Shown piece after piece: positions 7,890 to 15,769 of a stretch of 64,000 bases of DNA. Location: contig NZ_BONV01000011.1 of assembly GCF_016862895.1 (NCBI RefSeq), positions 60,319-124,318 of the forward strand, written 5' to 3'. Each line of letters begins with the position of its first letter. The stretch's first letter is position 1. Below the pieces are notes generated by a model that searched no databases, was not told the origin of the DNA, and saw nothing but the letters and a program-made list of their open reading frames with translations. Made by a program: the position numbers and the translations under genes. The stretch comes from Planotetraspora kaengkrachanensis. GTDB taxonomy: Bacteria > Actinomycetota > Actinomycetes > Streptosporangiales > Streptosporangiaceae.

Positions 7890-8675
7890 ATGACCACCAC
7901 CGCTGTGCACGGCGGCGCCCGCAACGCCGTGGGCGACTCCCTCACCATGATCGGCCGCAGCATCCGGCTCAGCCGCCGCAACGTCGACACGCTGGTCATG
8001 TCGATCGTCCTGCCGCTGCTGATGATGTCGCTGTTCGTCTACGTCTTCGGCGGGGCCATCAACACCGGCACCCGATACATCAACTACGTGGTGCCCGGCA
8101 TCATCCTGCTGTGCACCGGCTACGGCGCCGCGTCCACCGCGATGTCCGTCACGGACGACATGACCAGCGGCATGATCGACCGGCTGCGCTCGTTGCCGAT
8201 CCGCAGCTCCGCCGTCCTCACCGGACACGTCGTCGCCAGCGTCACCCGGAACCTGCTGTCCACCACTCTCGTCATCGGCGCCGCCATCGCAATGGGCTTT
8301 CGCCCCGACGCGACGGTCACCGACTGGATGCAAGTGGCCGGCCTGCTCCTGCTCTACGTGCTCGCGCTGTCCTGGCTGGCTGCGGGGCTCGGCGTGATCG
8401 CGAAGTCCGTGGAGTCGGCCAGCACGTTGAGCTTCCTCATGCTGTTCCTGCCCTACCTCAGCAGCGCATTCGTGCCGACGAACACCATGCCGACGTTCCT
8501 GCACGCGGTGAGCGAGCACCAGCCGATCACCCCGGTGATCGAGACAGTCCGTGGCCTATTGACCGGAACCCCGATCGGCACCATCGGCTGGATCGCACTC
8601 GCCTGGTGCGTCGGCCTGCTGACGTGCTCGTTCACCTTCGCCACCTGGCTGTTCCGCCGCCGTACCCGCGGCTGA
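7890..8675 (+). CDS. ABC-2 type permease, DrrB type
   Basis: 261 residues with six hydrophobic segments, including VMSIVLPLLMMSLFVYVFGG, YVVPGIILLCTGYGAASTA and LLLLYVLALSWLAAGLG. The cytoplasmic SVTDDMTSGMIDRLRSLPI loop, which contacts the ATPase, is the ABC-2/DrrB hallmark. A GAAGGGAG ribosome site precedes the ATG. It is co-transcribed with the ATPase gene and followed by a strong terminator at 8731-8760, so the two-gene exporter is a complete unit controlled by the divergent TetR. Confidence 0.93.
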   Translation: MTTTAVHGGARNAVGDSLTMIGRSIRLSRRNVDTLVMSIVLPLLMMSLFVYVFGGAINTGTRYINYVVPGIILLCTGYGAASTAMSVTDDMTSGMIDRLRSLPIRSSAVLTGHVVASVTRNLLSTTLVIGAAIAMGFRPDATVTDWMQVAGLLLLYVLALSWLAAGLGVIAKSVESASTLSFLMLFLPYLSSAFVPTNTMPTFLHAVSEHQPITPVIETVRGLLTGTPIGTIGWIALAWCVGLLTCSFTFATWLFRRRTRG

Positions 8676-8730
8676 AAAGCGGTGCGCCCCAGACGATCTC
8701 TTCACGCCGCAGTCGCTCGGGAGATCGAAA

Positions 8731-8760
8731 GAGCCCGGTTCCGTGATCGGAACCGGGCTC
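8731..8760. terminator. Rho-independent-like hairpin after ABC operon
   Basis: A perfect 12-bp stem GAGCCCGGTTCC / GGAACCGGGCTC with a 6-nt loop sits between the permease stop and the convergent DUF1062 gene. No strong T run follows, so it may act as a bidirectional terminator of the actinobacterial kind. Confidence 0.75.
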
Positions 8761-8807
8761 TGACACGCGCAGATGCTTGAGGGGATCGCGTCGCGGCTAC
8801 ATCCCCG

Positions 8808-9368
8808 CTAGTCCCCGGGCATCACGGTGAACGTGAACCCGGCGCTCGTCTGACGGCGCAGCGAAATGTCACACTTGATCCGGCGCAGCACCTCGTTCCT
8901 GCTGAGGCCGAGCCCCTGCGCGATGAGCCGCTCCGGGCGCACCGGCACCGGATCCTCGAAGGCGACCTCCACCTGGACCGGCCACGCCTCGTCGAGCCAT
9001 GCCGACGGGGTGTCCAGCCGCCAGGCCCCCTTCCAGTCCAGGGTGAAGCGGTTGCGGCAGGCGAGCAGCGGATCCAACAGCTTTGACGCCACCAGCGCCG
9101 GATCGTTGGCGTGGTAGCCGTCGAGCTCGGCCGGATCGAAGGATCTGACCTGCGCTCGCTCGTGCACGGTGAGCTTGCTCGTCCGATCGCAGGACACGCA
9201 GCCGACCAGCAGCCACACGTCCAGCAGCTTGCCGTTGGCGTTGACGCGGAACCTGCCCTCGCCGGTGGTGGCGGACTCCGACCGGCAGTCCACGCACCGC
9301 AACGACAGCAGAGGGAGCCTGGTCCGGCGAACGAACCAGGGCAGCACAGTATGAGGTTGTGAAGACAT
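8808..9368 (-). CDS. DUF1062 domain protein
   Basis: 186 residues. Two CxxC pairs (LRCVDCRSE and VGCVSCDRTS) suggest a zinc ribbon, followed by NRFTLDWKGAWRLDTPS and a LSRNEVLRRIKCDISLRRQTS C-terminal segment, all characteristic of the DUF1062 family. The function of this family is not known; members are soluble and about this length. Transcribed alone, convergent with the ABC operon. Its upstream region carries one arm of a long-spaced inverted repeat (9372-9388). Confidence 0.85.
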   Translation of the reverse strand: MSSQPHTVLPWFVRRTRLPLLSLRCVDCRSESATTGEGRFRVNANGKLLDVWLLVGCVSCDRTSKLTVHERAQVRSFDPAELDGYHANDPALVASKLLDPLLACRNRFTLDWKGAWRLDTPSAWLDEAWPVQVEVAFEDPVPVRPERLIAQGLGLSRNEVLRRIKCDISLRRQTSAGFTFTVMPGD

Positions 9369-9371
9369 GAT

Positions 9372-9505
9372 CTCTCTAGACCTGACACGGGGCCGATTGT
9401 GCGCGGCCTCGAACGCTGTAGGACCGGGCGCACACGGGCAGCCCGGCAGAGCCGACGAGAGGGTCGGCTTGAAGGTGAGCGGAAGAAGGTGTCAGGTCTA
9501 AAGAG
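9372..9505. repeat. 17-bp inverted repeat enclosing 100 bp
   Basis: The arm at 9372-9388 (CTCTCTAGACCTGACAC) and the arm at 9489-9505 (GTGTCAGGTCTAAAGAG) are inverse complements at 16 of 17 positions and are separated by exactly 100 bp. The whole lies in the 375-bp region 9369-9743, in which I see no gene. It could be paired operators bridged by looping, or a remnant of a small inverted-repeat element. Confidence 0.5.
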
Positions 9506-9743
9506 CAGGCGGGGTCACGCGGTTTGTCCTCTGTCCTCACGGCGACGGGCCGCAGGCACCCTAAGGGAACGCGGACGGAAGACTCAAAGGGTTTTCCGGT
9601 GGCGGTGGTCCCCCGGCCTCACTGCCTGCTTGCAAACCAGCGCCGGTCACAAAGGCAGCACGCGGTCAGCCGCATCATGCCGATCATGATAGGTATGCGT
9701 GGTATCGACCCACTTTGCCGTGACATTCGGGAGAGGGCACGCT

Positions 9744-10208
9744 GTGTCGACATCTGCTTACCAGCGAGCGCTGCAGAAGGCTGAAGAGCAGGCACGGCGC
9801 CGTCAGGCCCGCAAACTGACCGGCGCCCATGTGGCCGCCATGGCCCTGGGCGTGTGTTTCGTATTGGTGGCCTTCGTCGTGCTGCTCAGCTCACTACCCG
9901 ATGCTGTGTCCGCCGCGAAGGGAAACGGCAGGCCCGGCACTTTCGTCCTGCACAAGCTCCATTCGGGCAAGAGCGGCGGGTGGTTGGGGTCGTTCGCTTC
10001 GGACGATGGAAAGGTGATCCTGAAAGAGAGTTTCGTCTCTCATCACGACGTCCCCGGCGACGCGAAGCCGGGCGACCGCATCCGCCTCCTCGAGATCGAC
10101 GGGGAACTCTGGAAGTCCGGGTCCAAGAGCTGGATCCTAATGTCGATCTTCCTGGTGGTCATCGCCGCAATCGTCGTCGTCCTGGTCTGGGTGTCGCTGT
10201 GGCAGTGA
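9744..10208 (+). CDS. Two-helix membrane protein, unknown function
   Basis: 154 residues from a GTG at 9744 preceded by a GGGAGAGGG ribosome site. A basic, helical N-terminus (ALQKAEEQARRRQARKL) leads into a membrane helix (VAAMALGVCFVLVAFVVLLS), then an approximately 70-residue extracytoplasmic beta-rich segment (PGTFVLHKL through DRIRLLEIDGELW), then a C-terminal helix (ILMSIFLVVIAAIVVVLVWVSL). No family recognised. The layout resembles small actinobacterial envelope proteins with an external domain. It is not in an evident operon. Confidence 0.65.
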   Translation: MSTSAYQRALQKAEEQARRRQARKLTGAHVAAMALGVCFVLVAFVVLLSSLPDAVSAAKGNGRPGTFVLHKLHSGKSGGWLGSFASDDGKVILKESFVSHHDVPGDAKPGDRIRLLEIDGELWKSGSKSWILMSIFLVVIAAIVVVLVWVSLWQ

Positions 10209-10242
10209 AGCGGTGGATGTTGACGGGTTCCGTTTCGGCTCC

Positions 10243-10551
10243 CTAGGGAGATGGGTTGCCGGGGCCCTGCTGATCGGTCTGCGCGTCCATCGCACCTCGC
10301 ACGAAGTCGAGGATCGCCGCGCGTCCGACGAACGGGCCAAGGTCGACCGCACCGGCGATCGTGAACGTCCAGGTGGCGTCCTCGGTCAGGACGCCCTCCA
10401 ACGCCACCAGATCTTGCTGATCCAAGGCGAAGGCGTAGCGCGCCAGCGTCTGCTGGACGGCGAACTGATCCACAGGGTGGAGATCCACGTCTCCCGCAGG
10501 CGTTGCGGTGAGGTAGGTGCTCCCCCAGCCGGGTGCCGCGGTCGTCTTCAT
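10243..10551 (-). pseudogene. SnoaL/NTF2-like protein, 3'-truncated
   Basis: 102 residues. The N-terminal part (VQQTLARYAFALDQQDLVALEGVLTEDATWTF, then GRAAILDFVRGAMDAQTDQ) is the standard start of a SnoaL-like or nuclear-transport-factor-2 fold protein. These normally run 130-160 residues with a final antiparallel sheet beginning RRHxxTN; here the frame ends QQGPGNPSP right after helix 3. I therefore read it as a truncated or degenerate copy rather than a working gene. A weak AGCGAGA site precedes the ATG. Confidence 0.55.
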
Positions 10552-10687
10552 ATCGAAATCTCGCTTCGTTCGGTTGTCGAGCGAAAGGCCGGGGCGCGGT
10601 CGTCGGCGAAGCGGTCGCCCGGCGTCGTTGCGGGGGTGGCCCTTCCGTCGAGCCCGATTCTCGATCGGAGGCGTGAACGGCTCGTCC

Positions 10688-11698
10688 TCATGCGACCGTG
10701 AGCACGATCTTGCCTTGGATGTGGCCACGGGCGGCTCGTTCGTGCGCCCTTCGAGCGTCCGCAAGCGGAAACGTGCTGTCTATGGCGACGCGAAGCGTGC
10801 CCGCGCCGAGCAGGCGTCCGAGTTCTGCGAGTTGCGGGCCGTTCGAGCGCACTTGGGTGCCCGAGGTCGTGACGCCTAGCTTCGCAACCTCTTCGGGGTC
10901 GTATTCGGCGACGAACACCGGGTACAACGCGCCGCCGCGCTTGAGCGTGCGCAGGAAACGACTGCTGCCGAGACCGCCGACGGTGTCGAGAACGAGATCG
11001 ACGCCGTGTGCGACTTCCTCGGGACGGCTCTTGGTGTAGTCGATGAACTGGTCGGCGCCGAGTTCGCGTAGGAACGACTCCTGCACGCCCGATGCCACCG
11101 CGATGACGCGTGCACCCTTCCATTTCGCCAGCTGTAGCGCGAAGTGCCCCACGCCGCCCGCGGCGCCGTTGACGAGCACCGTCGTCTCGGCGTTCAGTGC
11201 CATCGGGCGATGTTGTGCCGCTTGAAAGGGCGACGGATGATCGTGTCCGAGCTCGATCAGGAACTGCCACGCGGTGAGCCCCGCCATAGGCGCCCCCGCG
11301 GCGTGCACGTGATCGACGTGAGCCGGCTTGCGGGCGAGGTCTGACGCGGGCGCGGCGACGTACTCGGCATATGCGCTGCCCTCGAGGCCGGGAAAGCGGA
11401 GCAGACCGAAGACTTCGTCGCCGACGGAGAAGCCGTCCACGTCCGCGGGAACGGCCGCGACGACGCCCGACACGTCCGTCCCCGGAATGGCGGGCAAGCT
11501 CAAAGGCGGCCTCATCGCAGGAGGCACGTTGGGCATTCCCTCGCGCACGTACCAGTCGGGGGGATTGACGCCAACCGCGTGAACGCGAACGAGCACCTCA
11601 CCCGGCTTCGGCTCGGGAATCGGCACATCGTCGTAACGCAGCACCTCAGGACCACCGAACTCGTGCAGCCGGATCGCCTTCATCGTATTCATCGGCAT
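10688..11698 (-). CDS. NADP-dependent quinone-reductase-like oxidoreductase (MDR)
   Basis: 336 residues. Starts MKAIRLHEFGGPEVLRYDDVPIPEPKPGEVLVRV, the opening of medium-chain quinone oxidoreductases. The Rossmann nucleotide motif is VNGAAGGVGHFALQLAKWKGA, and catalytic-zinc ligands are absent, as expected for the QOR/NADP-dependent class. It ends with HERAARGHIQGKIVLTVA, the family terminus. A soluble NADPH-dependent enzyme reducing quinones or enones is the likely role. It is divergent from a TetR at 11790, with a clean palindrome at 11740-11769 between them, so it is probably the repressor's target. Confidence 0.92.
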   Translation of the reverse strand: MPMNTMKAIRLHEFGGPEVLRYDDVPIPEPKPGEVLVRVHAVGVNPPDWYVREGMPNVPPAMRPPLSLPAIPGTDVSGVVAAVPADVDGFSVGDEVFGLLRFPGLEGSAYAEYVAAPASDLARKPAHVDHVHAAGAPMAGLTAWQFLIELGHDHPSPFQAAQHRPMALNAETTVLVNGAAGGVGHFALQLAKWKGARVIAVASGVQESFLRELGADQFIDYTKSRPEEVAHGVDLVLDTVGGLGSSRFLRTLKRGGALYPVFVAEYDPEEVAKLGVTTSGTQVRSNGPQLAELGRLLGAGTLRVAIDSTFPLADARRAHERAARGHIQGKIVLTVA

Positions 11699-11739
11699 CG
11701 CTTCCTCTTGATCGGCGTAGATGGGTTATGCTTAAACGA

Positions 11740-11769
11740 AGCAGTGCTCCGATTATGTGGAGCACTGCT
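11740..11769. promoter_or_regulatory. Inverted-repeat operator between TetR and oxidoreductase
   Basis: AGCAGTGCTCC (11740-11750) and GGAGCACTGCT (11759-11769) are exact inverse complements separated by 8 bp. The right arm is itself part of a 13-bp palindrome GGAGCACTGCTCC. The site is 21 bp from the TetR start, which fits autorepression. Confidence 0.7.
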
Positions 11770-11789
11770 CCGATTGTCAAGGTGGGCAT

Positions 11790-12338
11790 ATGCGAGCTGA
11801 CGCCAGGAAGAACTACGACCAGCTACTCGCGGTCGCGAGCGCCGTCGTGGCCGAGGAAGGCGCCGACGCATCGCTGCGCGACATCGCCCGCAAAGCCGGC
11901 GTCGGGCTCGCCACGCTGTACCGCCACTTCCCCACGCGAGAAGCTCTGCTTGAGGTCCTGCTCCGCACCGGCTTCGATGAACTCGCGACAAGGGCGGACG
12001 AACTCGAAACCTCAAGCTCGCCCGAGGATGCTCTCGCGTCGTGGCTGCGCGACTGCGTCGCGTACGCACATGAGTATCGGGGCGTCACGACGCTGATGAT
12101 GGCCGCCATCGAAGACACCGAGTCCGCACTCCATGCTTCGTGCGTCACGATGCGCGCGGCAGGAACCCGGCTCCTCGCCCGCGCGCAGGCCGCGGGCACG
12201 GCACGGACCGACATCGATGGCACTGATCTGTTTGCGCTGGTCGGGGCACTGGCATGGCTCAGCGACCAACCGTCTCTCACACCACGCGCCGATCATCTCT
12301 TCGGTGTCATCGCCGGCGCGATCCTGACCGCTCGCTGA
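11790..12338 (+). CDS. TetR-family regulator
   Basis: 182 residues. HTH: LLAVASAVVAEEGADASLRDIARKAGVGLATLYRHFPTREAL, a near-consensus TetR domain at residues 10-51. The C-terminal domain (SWLRDCVAYAHEYRGVTTLMMAAIED, then TDLFALVGALAWLSDQPS) matches the SbtR/TetR_C-33 class found beside quinone reductases and SDRs. Start at the ATG at 11790, with AGGTGG eight bases upstream; the ATG at 11757 lies inside the operator and is rejected. It likely represses itself and the divergent oxidoreductase. Confidence 0.93.
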   Translation: MRADARKNYDQLLAVASAVVAEEGADASLRDIARKAGVGLATLYRHFPTREALLEVLLRTGFDELATRADELETSSSPEDALASWLRDCVAYAHEYRGVTTLMMAAIEDTESALHASCVTMRAAGTRLLARAQAAGTARTDIDGTDLFALVGALAWLSDQPSLTPRADHLFGVIAGAILTAR

Positions 12339-12401
12339 TGTCCCCCAGCGGTCGTCGCTTAGTTGGTCACCCAGGTGAGCCGGGCTCTCACATGGTGAAT
12401 C

Positions 12402-12821
12402 TCACGTCAGAGGCTTGACCCAACGAGACCACTGAGGCTGGGACACGTAGCCCGCGGCGCCCCAGACATGATGGGCCAGTTCGTTGTCCAGCAGGACCAT
12501 TGCGTCGGCCCGGAACGCGCCGAAGGCCGCGAAGCGCTCCTCGGCCGCCCGGAGCAGGGCGGTTCCGATTCCCTGCCTCCGGCGGGCGGGGTCCACGGCC
12601 AGTCGGTAGAGGTGGGCCCGCCAGCCGTCCCAGCCGGCGATCAGCGTGCCGACCATCTCCCCGTCGACCTCGGCGATGAGGACGGCCTCGGGATCACGCT
12701 CGATGAGCGCGCCCAGCTTGGCGGAATCGTCCTGTCGATCGGTCCCTTCGGCGGCCACGCGCCAGAAGGCGAGGAGCGCCTCGATATCCTCGACCCGTCC
12801 GTGCCGGATGATCGTGTCCAT
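12402..12821 (-). CDS. GNAT-family N-acetyltransferase
   Basis: 139 residues spanning one complete GNAT domain: IRHGRVEDIEALLAFWR start, strand GEMVGTLIAGWDGWRAHLYRLAVDP, the acetyl-CoA pyrophosphate loop RRRQGIGTALLRAAEERF (Q/RxxGxG/A), and VLLDNELAHHVWGAAGYV near the end. The acceptor substrate cannot be deduced. Single gene, just outside the tRNA-Ala-bounded mini-island. Confidence 0.9.
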   Translation of the reverse strand: MDTIIRHGRVEDIEALLAFWRVAAEGTDRQDDSAKLGALIERDPEAVLIAEVDGEMVGTLIAGWDGWRAHLYRLAVDPARRRQGIGTALLRAAEERFAAFGAFRADAMVLLDNELAHHVWGAAGYVSQPQWSRWVKPLT

Positions 12822-12984
12822 GGCGAGAAATTATCAGCCTCGCCCTGGGCACCCCAGGTTCGTACCAAGTCATCAGGCGGGTGCCGGACCCCTGAGAGGC
12901 GCAGAAGATCTCAGCAGGAAAAGGTGCTCCTGAATCACGGCGGGTCCCCGGCGACGGTCTCCGTAGTCACTCAGAACATCAGAA

Positions 12985-13013
12985 AGGCCGGTTCCGATGA
13001 TCGGAACCGGCCT
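12985..13013. terminator. Perfect hairpin, likely ancestral tRNA-Ala terminator
   Basis: AGGCCGGTTCCGA and TCGGAACCGGCCT form a 13-bp stem with a 3-nt loop; on the minus strand a CCTTTCT run follows. It lies 8 bp beyond the displaced tRNA-Ala 3' copy (13021-13065), just where the terminator of the uninterrupted tRNA gene would be. That supports insertion between the two copies. Confidence 0.75.
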
Positions 13014-13020
13014 CTGACAT

Positions 13021-13065
13021 TGGTGGAGCTATGGGGATTTGAACCCCAGACCCCTTCGATGCGAA
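13021..13065 (-). repeat. attR-like copy of the tRNA-Ala 3' end
   Basis: These 45 bp are identical to 15770-15814, which run from the CCA terminus through the T arm and into the anticodon loop of tRNA-Ala(CGC). The identity starts exactly at the tRNA end and stops in the anticodon loop/stem, the usual core of a tyrosine-integrase attachment site. There is no tRNA 5' half here, so this copy is not a functional tRNA. Confidence 0.85.
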
Positions 13066-13522
13066 GCCAATTCGACGTGACCGTATGGTGCGCAGCTCTG
13101 CTGCTCAGCCCACGCCCACCGACCGTTGTGGTTCGCGGCCGCTCGCTGGCGATCGCAGTGGTTGTCACCCAGTTGGTCACTCATCGGACCCTGGCACCAT
13201 GCACTTGCGCCGCGCTCCGCGATTCCGCTGCCCTAATCGCCTCTCCCAGCATCTGGTATGCGGCACGGAGCTTGATGAGTACCTTCCCCGGGCATTCGGT
13301 GCCCTGCTCGGTGCCAAGCGTCAGCCGATGTACGAGCCCGCGTGCCCGCTTCGTTTGGTCCAACCCGGCGGGCTTTACCCTCTCTGCATGACAATTCGGA
13401 CATCCTCAACTCATGGTCATCTTGAAACAGAAAAGCGGCCATATATGGGCGAGTCGGAGTATTCGACAAAAACGGCTGGGTATCCCCTAATGAGTAACCA
13501 GCTACGTCAAGAAAGGTCAGCA

Positions 13523-13777
13523 ATGCGAAACTTCACACGCATGGGCTTCATTGCCGTCTCGGCGGCGTTCGTATCGATTGCGGCGCAGCATGCTGCTTCT
13601 GCCCAGGTCAACCCTGTGGCGGAAGGGGCGCTGAAGAACGCCGCCCAGGGCAACCCCGTTGTGGAAAGGTACGTCCCACAGCTGCAAAAGAAGCCCACGA
13701 AGGCGGAAACAGCCGTAGGGAATGCGGAGTCGGCGGCATCAGCAGCGGCAGAGAACGCGGCGGCAGCGGGTTTCTAG
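13523..13777 (+). CDS. Small secreted Ala-rich protein
   Basis: 84 residues from the ATG at 13523, with an AAAGG site nine bases upstream. The signal peptide is MRNFTRMGFIAVSAAFVSIAAQ ending HAASAQ, with a type I AxA cleavage site near residue 27. The mature peptide of about 57 residues is polar and then Ala-rich (ETAVGNAESAASAAAENAAAAGF). No family recognised. The frame continues far upstream, but only this start gives a secretion signal. It lies in the mini-island and is followed by a good terminator at 13871-13906. Confidence 0.6.
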   Translation: MRNFTRMGFIAVSAAFVSIAAQHAASAQVNPVAEGALKNAAQGNPVVERYVPQLQKKPTKAETAVGNAESAASAAAENAAAAGF

Positions 13778-13870
13778 ACGACTAGCGCTAGCGCCGCCTC
13801 ATCTTTTGGATTGCCCTGTTTTCGATCGATACGCCGAGCACGCGGGGATATCCTTTGCGGGATCATCCGA

Positions 13871-13906
13871 CGCCCGCCCTCCTTCCTTCGGTCGGGAGGG
13901 CGGGCG
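13871..13906 (+). terminator. Rho-independent terminator
   Basis: CGCCCGCCCTC and GAGGGCGGGCG form an 11-bp GC stem with a 14-nt loop, followed on the plus strand by TTTCATTGTTTTG. It terminates the small secreted-protein gene. Confidence 0.8.
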
Positions 13907-14149
13907 TTTCATTGTTTTGTCAATTCCGCGAAGAACCCTGCACGCGGCATCAGCGGGCGCTTGAGTACAAGGTGAGACGCCACCTAAGCCGCCGTCTCAT
14001 GCCCTTCGATGCGAACCCCGGGTCAGGGCGCCGGCGCAGATCAACGGGTCGGTGCTGACTGCGTCGAGCGTCCACCGTCTTCCGCCACTGTCCAGCGTCG
14101 TCCGTTGGCGTTGCCGCGCAGTTTGTCGCGCAAAGAGCGCGCTGGCTGG

Positions 14150-14434
14150 TCATTCCGTCTGCCGCGACCGCGCGCGGTGAAGGTACGACTGATCGTGGCC
14201 GAAGATGTCGTATAGCCAGTGATCGAAGTACCTGCCTACAGCATCGCTGTCGCGAGGGTTCAACGCCAGCCATTCGCGGGCGGCCCGAACCATCTCGGCT
14301 TTGGCAAGCTCTTCCTCCGCTGGCTTGAGCTCCACCCAGTCCGTGAGATCACCCACAGGGTATACATGCTGCCGCCCAGTCTCCAATGGTGAAGACCTCA
14401 ATCGTCTCGCGCCTTCTAGCATGAAGAGTCGCAT
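14150..14434 (-). CDS. Unknown small soluble protein, third gene of sigma operon
   Basis: 94 residues, charged and helical (ELKPAEEELAKAEMVRAAREWLALNPRDSDAV, ending YFDHWLYDIFGHDQSYL). No family recognised. The ATG at 14434 overlaps the end of the upstream FtsX-like gene by 19 bp; a second ATG at 14422 is an alternative start. The overlap suggests translation coupled to the sigma/FtsX-like pair, so it may act in the same envelope-signalling unit. Confidence 0.55.
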   Translation of the reverse strand: MRLFMLEGARRLRSSPLETGRQHVYPVGDLTDWVELKPAEEELAKAEMVRAAREWLALNPRDSDAVGRYFDHWLYDIFGHDQSYLHRARSRQTE

Positions 14435-15060
14435 CTCTGGTCGACAACGTTGGCGACCCCGGGCATACCTCTCGCCGTCTCGATCACTGGACCCCAGTCC
14501 GCGCCGGGCTTCATGATGATCCGGAGCGATTCAGACATGTCGCCCATCTTGATCACTCCAAGCAATTCCGAGTGCTCGCCACTCTTCAGGACATTATTTC
14601 GAAATCTGTCATACAGGACAGCTTTGTCCTCAAAAGCGACATTCTCCACCCCTGGCATCGTGGTCAGCGCCTTCTCGACGTTCTCTTTCTCCTGATCGGT
14701 GATGGCCGTGCCGCCCCCAGTCGGATCCTCTGTTTTGCCTCCGCACGCGGGCCACGGGTCATCCTGCTTGCACAGGAAAACAGTGATCACTGGTTCTTCC
14801 GTGCCTACCAGAAGCATCTGTTGCAGGCTCGCCGCGCTAACGCTGTGATCGCCTGAAGGGGCGGGCGGCGCCAACACGACTGCAGCCACGACACTGGCGA
14901 GCACCACAGGGACGGCTACGGCCACAAACCGCAGCCGAAGGGAGAACGAACGCCGGCGAGGAGTGGCGAAGGCGCGGACGAGGTCGGACTCGAAGCGGCG
15001 CTGGTAGGCATCATCTGTGTCGGGGCGCAGGGACGTAACCAGGTCGTCGAGGTCGTTCAT
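14416..15060 (-). CDS. Membrane protein with FtsX-ectodomain-like extracellular domain
   Basis: 214 residues. A cytosolic N-terminus of about 45 residues (DDLVTSLRPDTDDAYQRRFESDL) precedes one membrane helix (FVAVAVPVVLASVVAAVVLA). The external part has VITVFLCKQDDPWPACGG followed by a ferredoxin-like segment with EKALTTMPGVENVAFEDKAVLYDRF and GVANVVDQRC. That matches the extracellular domain of the cell-division permease FtsX, but without the FtsX four-helix permease. It is encoded directly after an ECF sigma factor with an ATGA overlap, the position of an anti-sigma factor. I infer a membrane-bound partner or sensor for that sigma factor. Confidence 0.72.
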   Translation of the reverse strand: MNDLDDLVTSLRPDTDDAYQRRFESDLVRAFATPRRRSFSLRLRFVAVAVPVVLASVVAAVVLAPPAPSGDHSVSAASLQQMLLVGTEEPVITVFLCKQDDPWPACGGKTEDPTGGGTAITDQEKENVEKALTTMPGVENVAFEDKAVLYDRFRNNVLKSGEHSELLGVIKMGDMSESLRIIMKPGADWGPVIETARGMPGVANVVDQRCDSSC

Positions 15061-15560
15061 GACTGCTCCTGAAACGTGAGGCGGGTGAGGTCGAGCGCGT
15101 CGGCCAGGCGGCGACGGGCGCGGTACAGGCGGACGTTAAACGTGCGAGCCGAGCAGCCTGCGATCTTGGCGGCCTCGTCTGGCCCGAGGCCATACCAACT
15201 GGCCAAGAGGACGGCCTCGGCATCACGCTCGGACAGGTCCGCGAGTACGTTCAGCGCCGCCTGCCGTTCGGCAACCTGCTCGGCCACATCGGCGGCCGGG
15301 GCAATTTCGGCGAGCCGCTCAACCAGGGTCTGCCTGCGCGACAGGGATCGGCGTTGCGTCCGCACCAAGTTCCGGGCCACGCCGAGCAACCACGGCAACG
15401 GCGGCTCCGGCACGCGGTCGAGTTTCCGCCAAGCGATCAGGAAGGTCTCGCTGGCGATCTCCTCGGCCGTCTGTTGTTCAGCTCGCAGCAGCACGTAGCT
15501 GAGCACACTGCGGTAGTGCCCCTTGTACAGCGCGGTGAGTTGCGCTTCGGAATCGTCCAC
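15057..15560 (-). CDS. ECF-type RNA polymerase sigma factor
   Basis: 167 residues. Region 2: LTALYKGHYRSVLSYVLLRAEQQTAEEIASETFLIAWRKLD, including the core-binding and -10 recognition helices. Region 4: DLSERDAEAVLLASWYGLGPDEAAKIAGCSARTFNVRLYRARRRL, the sigma-4 HTH. The length is normal for an ECF sigma. The stop overlaps the start of the FtsX-ectodomain protein (ATGA), so sigma and membrane partner are co-translated. Because it sits on a mini-island, it may direct a small private regulon. Confidence 0.93.
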   Translation of the reverse strand: MDDSEAQLTALYKGHYRSVLSYVLLRAEQQTAEEIASETFLIAWRKLDRVPEPPLPWLLGVARNLVRTQRRSLSRRQTLVERLAEIAPAADVAEQVAERQAALNVLADLSERDAEAVLLASWYGLGPDEAAKIAGCSARTFNVRLYRARRRLADALDLTRLTFQEQS

Positions 15561-15732
15561 ACCTGGTAATGACCTCTACAGCCCTCCGATTACCACCCGG
15601 GAAGAATCATCCCGTACGGGCTCCCGCAGTCTTCGCTGACCACAGAGGCCACAGGGCCGACGCAAGAGGCATCGGTTCACTGCGGAGGAAGATCGGCCCG
15701 AGACTTCCTGAACAGCCCCTGAGCAGCGAAAA

Positions 15733-15761
15733 GGCCCGCCAGGCGTTTCCCCTGGCGGGCC
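15733..15761. terminator. Hairpin downstream of tRNA-Ala
   Basis: GGCCCGCCAGG and CCTGGCGGGCC form an 11-bp stem with a 7-nt loop, flanked by AAAA on the left (a T run on the minus strand) and TTT on the right. It lies 9 bp beyond the CCA end of tRNA-Ala and should terminate the tRNA transcript; it would have arrived with the island. Confidence 0.8.
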
Positions 15762-15769
15762 TTTCGTCA

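Larger units (their letters stand above)
13066..15769. mobile_element. tRNA-Ala-bounded mini-island without integrase
   Basis: 2.7 kb between two exact 45-bp att-like copies. Contents: a small secreted protein, a terminator, and a leftward three-gene operon (ECF sigma, FtsX-ectodomain-like membrane protein, unknown). I see no integrase, excisionase or transfer gene, so this is either a remnant that lost its integrase or a passenger mobilised in trans. Segments without recognisable genes are 13066-13522 and 13907-14149; I see nothing else in them. Confidence 0.6.

Noticed and set aside
6935..8675. DrrAB-like exporter as part of an antibiotic gene cluster
   Set aside because: No biosynthetic genes nearby; a stand-alone TetR-controlled exporter explains the locus.
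12971..13180. Reading frames through tRNA-Ala and its copy giving GVWGSNPHSS or VELWGFEPQTPSMR peptides
   Set aside because: These are well-known false ORFs produced by tRNA genes on either strand.
14416..15060. Calling the FtsX-like gene ftsX
   Set aside because: It lacks the four-helix permease part and an adjacent ftsE; only the extracellular domain is shared.
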